64,000 nt of DNA from Pachyseris speciosa (lineage: Eukaryota > Cnidaria > Anthozoa > Scleractinia > Pachyseridae): the NCBI GenBank assembly GCA_016490735.1, contig JAEMWC010000991.1, positions 191,001 to 255,000 of the forward strand. Reading direction: 5' to 3'. The notes under the pieces are model-generated. The model worked only from the letters and a program-made list of their open reading frames with translations. It was not told the DNA's origin and did not search any database. Of this stretch, positions 55,445 to 64,000 are shown piece by piece (positions within the stretch are counted from its first letter, which is position 1; every line of letters begins with the position of its first letter). The translations under genes were made by a program, and so were the position numbers.

Positions 55445-58182
55445 TTTTCAAGCGTTTTAACATGCGTCTTCGCTTGCTCTGAGAATCATTTCCATTAAAC
55501 CTTTCCCAAAGGATGACAAACATTAATTTTGCCGAGAGTTCAGCCAATCTCTCTCCTTTTGTCTCAAACTGTCATACACTCTCGATCGCCCTAATCGACT
55601 CTCGTAATCTCTCATCCAGCCTGAACACGCTCAAATTAAAATCGGTACAGTTCTCTCTCTTTCGGCCCCAAACTTCGGAGTTGTGTGAGAATTTTTCCTT
55701 TGGCTTCCTTAATAAATACACGCAAGGCGATGAAACATGATGCCGTAATCCCTGGTGGACAGTTGTGCACAAGCTCTCCTGGCTCGTAATCAAGTGCTGA
55801 GGCCAAGGCGTAGGGGTATCGAATGGTCTCAGTCTGCGAGCATGCGAGCACTGCGTTCTATTTTGCGAGCACGAGCACTGATCAAATTTGTCTTGCGAGC
55901 AGCGAGGACTTTAGAAAAATGCAACTGGCGAACATCGAGCACTTGGTAAATTCTCCTCTAGGATCCGCTGGCAGCAATCCCTCCCTTTTTAAAAACTTTT
56001 TTTTTCAGTTTTACACGTTGTTTTTATTGGCCACGTTCTAAACGAGTGAGGGCCTGGGAACGAGTTTTAAAATTTATCTATTGGAAAAAAAAATTGTTTG
56101 CACTGCGTGAAAGAGCATCTTAAAAATGGTGACCTAACCAACTTTGATGCTGTTCAGTTGAATTGGAGCTGAAACAAAAGTGAAAATTAGAGACTTTGTA
56201 TGGTTTGGAGGGAGAAACGTTCCGAAATAGAAACATTTGAATGGGATTTTTTAAAGATTGAAATGCATGTCAACTGACGACTTTTCGACCAAACATGGTC
56301 TGAAAGTACTTATTTTGAGATACCCTTTCATATGAGGGTCGATTTAGTTCAATACCATTGATTTTTAATGAAGTTTGGATTCGTTCCCAGGCCCTTACTC
56401 GTTTAGAACATGGCCAGTTGAAGTGGGCCAAATTACGTCATGTTTTCAGGTGGAAGTCTGGACTACCTCAAGTAGCTATAGGTTGTTCACTGGCTTTCAC
56501 TGTCAGAAACTTTAAAGCCGCTTTGAAGTTTTTGTGAAATGGGAGGTATGATTTTTATTTTACATATTTTGGTTTTATAATCTTAGAGTCGGCGTAGTCG
56601 TACAACATTGGCATTTAGTACAACATTATAAATTTTCCGAGGTTAATGAAACTAGCTAGTTTCCTGTGGCTTAACTGTAACCACTGTCTGAAAGATTCGA
56701 ACCAATTTAACTTATTCTTAGGAGTTTCAAGGAGCTAACACGGGTCAAAATAAACCTGGACTGAGACCACTCTCAATCATTCAGACCTGACCTGGAGTAC
56801 TGACAGTCGAATAGCTCTATTCTATTTAATACTCTTTAGACTTTACTCCCTGCCTTTGTACTGAAGTTCCGGCTTCGAGAAAAATTTGTACGTGTAACCT
56901 ACCTTTTTTTACGACATGAAAGGAACTCGATCGCGAACTGACATTGTTCTACTGAAATTAATCATGGTTAATTTGTCAAGCAGAAAGACCACGTCGAAGA
57001 AATGTGAAAGAGAATACAACGTGAAAGGCATGCCATGGCTTTTGCTACTAATAAGTCCAGCTACTTCAGTACTTAAACACCAATGTTGTGTCAAAACGGT
57101 TATGGGCTCAGCTGTAGGGGAAGTCGGAGGTAACATATGTTCCCGTTTTTCGAAGCTAGTTAACGGAGTATACTGTAGTTACATAGCTATCGTGTTTTGA
57201 TAAATTTGGCATAAATTGTCTTAAAAAGCAAATGCCTACAAATATCAATGAATACCGTAGTATTATAATGACAAACTAAATTATAAATTCTTAGAGCCCT
57301 CTCATCCAATCACAAATAGGATGCACTGTCTTCCTGAAGAACATATATCATATGTCAGTAACTTATTTAAATGTTATTGTCGTGTGCTTTCAACCGAGCT
57401 TGACTGTCATATTCATAGGAGTTCAGTACCACGTAGAAACGCATTTATTTCTGAACCAAAATAACCTACGAATAATGCCTAAAGAATTTTCGTTAACTTT
57501 CGAGCAATCACCCGAGCAAATTTTCAACGAGAACCCGAGCATGTGAGCAGTTGCAAAAAAAATTGCGAGCACGAGCAAGCGAGTACTCGTCAAAATTTTG
57601 CGAGCAAATCGAGCAAAGGCCAAATTTTGCAAACACTTGTAAATGTTAAGGGACCATTCGATATCATGGACACAGTCATCCGTCACTATTCGCTTGTCGA
57701 ACCCTTGTTTCATGACGGCGAAAAACGCCATACTAGAAAACTGGGCCGGTCTTCTTTTGCATGTGTTGTTCCTGGTCGATATTTATTTTTTTCTGGTATT
57801 ATGAACTGCACTGAAGCAGACGATCGATAAAAACACTAAATTGCCCCCGTTATTGTTTTTGTTCCCAAGAAAACGGCTTCAACATTTGCTTTAAATGAAC
57901 AACACCCGTTCGATTTTGTTAGACCCTGTTCAACGATGTTGAACGCCGGGAGTGGCAAACGGTTTCAACACATCATCAACATTTGATTCAACAACTCTTT
58001 GCGACTTTCTCGAATCATGGTTAGTGCTAACCAAGGTTAAATACAATGGCAACGTATAGGTTTTAGTACATCTTAACCACGGGTTAGCCCTAACCATGCT
58101 TCGAGCAACTCAGTCCTGGTATTCAGTCCCGCGGTTGTTACTATGGATACGTCTTTGAGAGACCGATTAGTGCGCACACGTA

Positions 58183-59020
58183 TACCTAACAATGTTGAAA
58201 GCAGGTGGCAAACGGCTTCAACATGGCACAACATTTGCGATAACAAAAGAAATGTTGAAGGGATGTTCAAGAAAAGTTTAAACGCTTTTAAACTCATTCA
58301 ACATCGAGTGAACACCCATTCAGGATGTTTCAATACCGCTGAAATGGGGTGGCAAACGGTTTCGACATTGCTTCTTACGAACAAATGTAGTAGCCGGTGA
58401 TTTCTATTAAGTACGTCACATATTCAGAATCTAAAGACATGTTTTTGCTTTGTTTTTGTTGTTGCTGTTGTTAAATTTTAAGGAGTTTACTCTTTTATTA
58501 AGTCCAGAATACAAACTCTACTTACAATAGTATTTAACGTACCAACCTAATTAACAAAACCGTCTAAGATCACTTAGGGCCTGATTACATGGCGATTTTT
58601 AGCCCGGGCTGAGATTTCAGCTCGACTTCCTGAACAAATCTTCTTAAAAAGCCGTTTGCGATTACATGATGAGTATTTCAGCCCGGGTTGAAGGGCTGAA
58701 GAACCTCATTCCAATTTCAGCTCGGGCTAGTTGAAAGTGAGTTTTGGCATGCGCAGTGATGGTGTTTTCAACGAAATAAACAAACTCATTCCCAGAGTCC
58801 GCACCCCCTTGACCAGGAGTTGGGGAGGGTGTGAGGTGGGATGGGATGAACGGCCTAACGCCAAGGATGAAATTTCAACCAGGCCTGAGATTCGCAATGT
58901 AATCGCAACAAGATTTCAGCGGGTTACACTTGCACTCACGGCTGTAAATCCCATACAAAAGTCTCTTATTATAATGCAATACCTCAGTTAACTGGGGGTT
59001 CCTTTTTTTTTCCAACCTTT
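58183..59020. other. Flank of the tandem array with MITE remnants
   Basis: CAACAT/ATGTTG-rich sequence with two GGCAAACGG(C/T)TTC words (58200-58370), and a one-ended fragment starting GGGCCTGATTACATGGCGA at 58577 with AGCCCGGGCTGA and TTTCAGC words. No gene. Confidence 0.5.
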
Positions 59021-59023
59021 TCT

Positions 59024-59420
59024 TTAAAAATAGTTTATGTTATTGATCTTTCTTTCGGTTTCATTTTTAAAGACTATTTTACTTTGAAATCCTTGCATCT
59101 TGGGTCGAATTTGGGTTTTTCTGCAGTCCCATAGAAACAGCTTCCCAATTATTGAACGGCATGGTTTGGATATTTTCCAAATACAACATCCGTTCAAAAG
59201 TAAGATCAACTTGTTGATTTGACAGTTGGTGCCAGTAACCTTGAAATTCATTCCACAACTGTCTAACATAGGAACATTGATACAAGAGGTCAGGGTATAA
59301 GGTTTCCGATTCTCATTGTGCCTTGCAAAAACGAGGAGAGATCGTCCGTTCTATAACCTAGTTTATGTAATTTAGAATTGGTGTATAACTGAATCCTTTT
59401 ACATATGACCTTTCTCCAAA
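59024..59420 (-). pseudogene. LINE C-terminal (zf-RVT-like) fragment
   Basis: Minus-strand frames read KSRQIWRKVICKRIQLYTNS, TDDLSSF and CSYVRQLWNEFQGYW, the C-terminal region of L1/Tx1-type LINE polyproteins. It joins head-to-head with a different LINE at about 59421. Confidence 0.62.
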
Positions 59421-60571
59421 TTTGTCGGGATTTGTGAAGAACCATTCCTGTTGTACCACACTCTTGAAGATGACTGAGGACTGGAGGCGGAGCCTTAACA
59501 AAAGGGAGGCTGTTATGACTGTGGCAGTGGACCTGTCCAAAGCATTTGATTCTATTAACCATGACGTCCTATTGACTAAATTTAAAGCGTGTGGCTTCTC
59601 TCCACCCTACTTTTTGGGTCGCAGACGGAGAGTTAAGTTATCCAGTGTATTTTCTAACTATATAGATGAAAGGGTGGGCGTCCCTGAAGGGTCCCTCCTC
59701 GGACCGTTGTTGCTTAACACCTACATAAATAACTTGAATTACTCTGCTGTACCGGATTTCTCTCTGACGAGACAACTGCGTATGTCTCTGACGTCTCCCC
59801 CACGATTCTTGAATTTGTGGTGAACAATGGTGTTGGGCGATTGTCGTCGTGGTTCCAAGTGAATCATTTGCTGAGTTACAACACAAAGACGCAAGCAGTT
59901 CCAATTGGACCTTGCAAGTACAATTACGACCTGGCCATAAATAGCTCTGTCATTCAGACACTGCCAACCAGTAAAATTATTGGAGTAGAACGGATAGCAT
60001 GCTGACTTCCAAAGCACACATTTCTAATCAGCTTCATAACGTATACGCCAAAGGTGGCGCTCTCAGGCGAATTAGGCGTTTTGTGCCTAGTAATGTAAAT
60101 AAATGTCAAGGTTTTATAAGTCTTTTATTTTTTCACACCTAGAATACCGTAGTCCCATCCTCTTGGGAGTAGGAAGAGTTCAAGTTAATCGTCTGGAAGA
60201 TGCTAATTATTACATTTTTAGGTCCCTACTGGGCTACTGCAAATCAATTTTATACGAGGATTTTTATTTGTAGGATTTGTTCCGTATTAATAGCATGAAA
60301 CCCCTAGAGCACAGGTGTATAATTAGTATAAATGTCTTAATAATAATGGTTCAAAGTACATCAAGGACTTTTTTTAGCACCAGGACAACGCAATATAACC
60401 TTTAAGTGGCTCTGGCGTTAATTTATGTGCCCCTAAATTTAAGCTTAATTTTATGAAGAAGTCATTTACTTACAACTGTGGGCAGCTCTGGAATAGACTG
60501 TCTTCGAGAGTGCAACTGGCCAGCAATGTTGCCCATTTCAAGAGTGAGTTGAGAAAATTAGACTTTTAACT
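59421..60571 (+). pseudogene. CR1/jockey-like LINE reverse transcriptase fragment
   Basis: KNHSCCTTLLKMTEDWRRSL, then TVAVDLSKAFDSINHDVLLT and VPEGSLLGPLL mark the reverse transcriptase fingers and palm. The YADD-containing part is degraded. The tail SFTYNCGQLWNRLSSRVQLA with FKSELRKLDF (about 60465-60570) is the C-terminus of the same LINE type. Many stops and frameshifts. Confidence 0.78.
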
Positions 60572-60611
60572 TTTCGCGCACTTTATCCCACCAGGCGTCT
60601 GGGCAAGAGGA

Positions 60612-61011
60612 GTTACGGCATTTTTTTGATGTTAGAGTTACGCACGTCAACTCCAAGAGTTACCAGAGCAAGCCAACATCAGAAGTGTTCAAAGAGCAAG
60701 AAGAAGAGAAGAAGCGCAAGTACCAGCAGCGGGTGTTAGATGTAGAAATGGGTTCGTTTACGCCTTTAGTGTTTGGAACCAATGGCGGAATGGGAAACGA
60801 GTGTCAGCGGTTCTTAAAGCATCTCGCAGACAAGATAGCTCAGAAAGACACCGAGCCTTATCATGTTGTAATCACTTGGCTCAGGACACAGATCTCGTTT
60901 GAACTCTTAAGATCGGTACATGTATGCGTCAGAGGTTCGCGAACGCCGTTTCGTAGCAAGAAAGAGCAATCATTGGACTGTAAAATAAATGTCGCTAGTG
61001 CGGATATCTGA
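60612..61011 (+). pseudogene. C-terminal fragment of a retroelement polyprotein
   Basis: An open frame of about 130 residues: FFDVRVTHVNSKSYQSKPTS, then EVFKEQEEEKKRKYQQRVLD, GSFTPLVFGTNGGMG, YHVVITWLRTQISFELLRS and VHVCVRGSR. I recognise this pattern from the 3' end of retroelement polyproteins of aquatic animals. A 3' UTR with AATAAAG follows (61288). Exact clade uncertain. Confidence 0.6.
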
Positions 61012-61314
61012 AATACGTGTGTATATGCTTTTATACTTAGGGCTTTTTATGGACACTGGTTTAGCCGTCATTAGTATAATTCGATTGTATGATCTTAATA
61101 TCTCTGCATAATGGAATTCTTAATTTTATAGAATTTTGAACTTTTATTTTTAATTATATCTATTTCCCCTTCTTTTATGTAAGGTTAAGTTACTTCTAAT
61201 TTTTCTTTATAGTGTTTTTGATGAATTAATTAGATTTTTTGTAACAGCAGGTTGAGTGTAAATAGGATTTTAATTGAGGTTTTGTAATAAAGATTCTTTT
61301 ATTTCTTTACCCCA

Positions 61315-61333
61315 CCAATAATAATAATAATAA

Positions 61334-61380
<47 letters not shown>

Positions 61381-61526
61381 GAAGAAGAAGAATAATAATA
61401 ATAATTTTTTTTCAAGGTTTCAAAGTTTCTTTATTTCCACAAAACAATACTAATTACTAGTAATTTTTACAGAAAGAAAATGTGAAGGTTTGCGAGCAAA
61501 ACCCCACAATAATAATAATAATAATA

Positions 61527-61580
<54 letters not shown>

Positions 61581-61733
61581 CTACTCCTACTTTAACCTTC
61601 TCCAGAAAGCCTGCTTGTTGGGCACAGCAAGAATCTTAAGAAGGATCTTAGACATCTAAGGCTATGGGAAATAGCATAATGATCTAGGAATACGTGACCA
61701 CAAATACAACTAATGGTGTGACAAAAAATCCTC

Positions 61734-61779
<46 letters not shown>

Positions 61780-61790
61780 TAATAATAATA

Positions 61791-61846
<56 letters not shown>

Positions 61847-61850
61847 ATAA
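61315..61850. repeat. AAT and ATG microsatellite cluster
   Basis: AAT runs at about 61315-61405, 61509-61579 and 61732-61794, then ATG/GAT at about 61790-61844. The segments between them hold no gene. Confidence 0.95.
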
Positions 61851-61929
61851 TAATAATAACTTTATTATGATACTAACTTTATTAATTATAAAGTCTCAAA
61901 TCTTTGTAGCCGAGCATCGTGTTTATGCT

Positions 61930-62160
61930 CTACTAATTGGGGAGACCTAATCAAATCAACTTTAAATCAAGCCCAATCAAATGTTGGTTTTAGGGGGAGG
62001 GGAAAACCGGAGTACCCGGAGAAAAACCTCTCAGACGTCTGGGACGTGGTCTGACGCTTTCCATTCAACCAGCGAAAATTCCGAAAATTTGTATCGGTTA
62101 TTTTGCTCAATGGAAAGCGCCCTATATTAGATCGCCTAGGGGATGTTAACACGGTATGTA
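61930..62160. other. Short repeat fragment
   Basis: GGGGAAAACCGGAGTACCCG followed by GAGAAAAACCTCTCAGA is a motif I associate with an interspersed anthozoan repeat. One end only. Confidence 0.35.
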
Positions 62161-63200
62161 CTGGTCAGCGTTTTACTTTGGGATCGCCTTATGTAAATTA
62201 AAAGTTCCTTCGACAGCAAAATTAAGTCAAGTTCCAAAAGCGTATGTTCAATCGATATCTTGGTAGATACCGAGGCTTCCTCATGACCAATCAAGTCTTA
62301 CGTTTAAGGTGAGCTTTGTATATTTCGCTTTGGTGATAATTTACGAACTTAGATCAAATCCTCAAGATGACACCACATCGTTACAATCTGGTCGATATCA
62401 TGCGGATCGTGTTCTGTTGTTGACAATAACAAAACTGCAGACCAAGAGCTTGAAGCTTCTACAGCTTCTTTCAAGTCCTAGGTTAAACTGAATGGCGAAG
62501 TTAGTTTGATAACGTATCTCACGTATTATATCAGGATGAAAATGGCAGAAATCAAGTATAATTCCTTGAAATTAAGAGGTAAAGCTCGTTCACAAATTTC
62601 GTTTCACAAATGCCGCCTGTACAAGGAGAATATGGATAGTTTACGTTCTTTTAGAGGAATAATAGAAAATTTTGAGACCTCTTTTCACGCTGGTACAAGC
62701 ACCAATGTTTGATCAGGGTGTTTATATCGCAAATTGACACCAATTTGGTTGAGAGCAACTCACTGGAGGTCAAAACATATTATGTAGCATGACAAATTAT
62801 TTTTATTAGTTAATCTCATTGGCTGTGATCACTGGCCTTTTACATAAGCTTACAGCTGTAATTATTATTTTCTTTTGTTGTTTTTTTTCACTGATCAAGG
62901 TGTTATTAGCTGTTAATATTGCATCAATTGACATATTTGCTCTTTTCAAAAACATCTTATTACATTTATTTGCTTATGGTGGCAGTTAACTTTTTGATGT
63001 ATTTACATAGTAACCTTTGAGTATTCTACTGAGTTCACTGAGTAGTCAGCGGTTGCCAGCAATGGCGAAGGTTCGGGTTTTCTGGGTCAGTGCATTTTGG
63101 TTCTTTTTGCCCTGCTTATATGATCTAAGATCCAGAAAAACATCACCAACTTACCCAAAGCTCCTGGAGACACTGATAACTACCGATTTTCCAACTCTAA
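62161..63200. other. No gene recognised
   Basis: Short frames only, such as 62506-62712, which resembles nothing I know. Part of 63000-63200 may be the 5' UTR of the following LINE. Confidence 0.4.
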
Positions 63201-63261
63201 TTGCGTGATTACAGCAGTAGACAATGTTTTTGTACAACTCGCTAATCGAACGAATATCAAG

Positions 63262-63675
63262 ATGGCGGCCGGAGAGATGAAATGCCGTATAATTCTGTGG
63301 TCCTTGTTATTACATGTACTGTGCGGTGACATCATGCAAAATCCAGGTCCATCATCTCCACCGACTACCAAAGTACAGATACGCTACAAATTCCCATGCG
63401 GAATCTGCAAGAAACCAGTGAAATCCAACCAGAAAGGTGTACAGTGTGATGGATGTGATCTCTGGTTCCATGCAAGCTGTTTGTCCTTGAGTTCTGCAGA
63501 TTACGAAGGTCTGGCCAGTGCAACTGTATGGATCTGTTCCAGTTGTAATCACCCGAATTATTCTCGATCGCTGACATACTCGGGTCACCCAGCTGAATTA
63601 TCGAACCAGTTTTCAGTTTTCAGTTTACATGAAAATCAGGAATCGTTGGACACTGGATCAGTTTTTGGGATCTAG
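63262..63675 (+). CDS. CR1-like LINE N-terminal protein: 2A-like peptide and PHD finger
   Basis: Starting at MAAGEMKCR, a hydrophobic stretch IILWSLLLHVLC precedes GDIMQNPGP, a variant of the 2A ribosome-skipping motif D(V/I)ExNPGP. Then come FPCGICKKPVKSNQ, CDGCDLWFHASC and VWICSSC, a C4-H-C3 PHD finger (about 63400-63545). 2A-like sequences at the N-terminus of CR1/L2-like LINEs are known from other invertebrates. Here the usual Glu is Met, which may lower skipping. Residues after the finger are Ser-rich, and the frame stops at 63675. Confidence 0.72.
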   Translation: MAAGEMKCRIILWSLLLHVLCGDIMQNPGPSSPPTTKVQIRYKFPCGICKKPVKSNQKGVQCDGCDLWFHASCLSLSSADYEGLASATVWICSSCNHPNYSRSLTYSGHPAELSNQFSVFSLHENQESLDTGSVFGI

Positions 63676-63754
63676 AACGGAATCTGACACTGAATCGGAG
63701 CTTGGACCACCACTGCGTACATCAAGCCCAATATCCACTAAACGTACTTACAAT

Positions 63755-64000
63755 ACCAGGGACATCAAACTATGCTCAATCAATATCAACAGCATTAGGG
63801 GGAAAAACTAGAACTTCAGTCCTTCTTAGAAACCTCTGGTTTTGACGTAGTAGCCATACAGAAAACGAAAATCGACTCAAGCGTTTCAAATGTAGTACTC
63901 TTTCCACCAGAACTTGGTTATTCTATATTCAGGAAAGACCGTGTTATGGGCAGTGGAGGAGTATTACTTGCAGTTAAATCTGATTTAAACCCCATGCCCT
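63755..64000 (+). pseudogene. Start of LINE APE endonuclease
   Basis: Reads DIKLCSININSIRGKN, stop at 63811, then LQSFLETSGFDVVAIQKTKI and GSGGVLLAVKSDLNP. These are the first blocks of an APE endonuclease (the catalytic Glu position is replaced by Lys-Thr-Lys in QKTKI). Truncated by the window end. Confidence 0.72.

Larger units (their letters stand above)
52067..58178. repeat. 6.1-kb tandem unit, copy 3 (second half diverged)
   Basis: 6112 bp. The first 2.7 kb is almost identical to copy 2. The second part has many substitutions, a rearranged pyrimidine tract (55356-55448) and a deletion of about 340 bp near 57311. Confidence 0.94.
63200..64000 (+). mobile_element. CR1-like LINE, 5' part, continues past the window
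   Basis: An N-terminal hydrophobic segment with a 2A-like peptide and a PHD finger is followed by the start of an APE endonuclease. The junction region contains a stop (about 63811) that splits the frame. Confidence 0.8.

Overview
This window is eukaryotic: spliced genes with phase-1 exons, long introns, dense nested transposons, microsatellites and no bacterial-type gene packing. The repeat types (Penelope-like elements with hammerhead motifs, CR1- and Tx1/L1-like LINEs, TTAA-target DNA transposons, tRNA-derived repeats) and a cnidarian-style extracellular module set suggest a cnidarian, most likely an anthozoan such as a stony coral. That assignment comes from recognising the families, not from a search.

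The only clear host gene lies on the minus strand, from 36657 (start codon) down to at least 3499. I reconstructed 16 exons with consistent splice sites and phases: signal peptide, von Willebrand A domain, Ig domain, four Pro/Ser-rich mini-exons (plus one decayed mini-exon), a second Ig domain, six fibronectin type III domains, a transmembrane segment, and the start of a protein kinase domain (GEGAFGKV, VAVK). The open frame so far codes for about 1221 residues. It is a receptor-type, probably tyrosine, kinase with an unusual ectodomain; the rest of the kinase lies beyond position 1.

The introns are full of transposons. The intron between the third and fourth FN3 exons holds a Penelope-like element (8795-16149, 14-bp target duplication). 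Inside it sit a tRNA-derived repeat with an 11-bp duplication and a 5-kb TTAA-target transposon carrying a P2X7-C-terminal-like gene and a broken THAP gene. The intron between the vWA and first Ig exons holds a Tx1/L1-like LINE (about 27858-34730) that split a hammerhead-ribozyme repeat and was itself hit by a TTAA element. Other introns carry a second Penelope fragment, a piggyBac-like TTAA element and several TAA/TTA-target MITEs.

Upstream of the kinase gene, 39048-58178 is a head-to-tail trimer of a 6.1-6.5 kb non-coding unit. Its middle copy matches copy 3 in its first part and copy 1 in its second part, with the switch inside a tRNA-like sequence: the pattern expected of unequal crossing-over. 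From 58183 to the end there are MITE remnants, LINE fragments, AAT/ATG microsatellites, and the 5' part of a CR1-like LINE (about 63200 onward) with a 2A-like peptide, a PHD finger and the start of its endonuclease.
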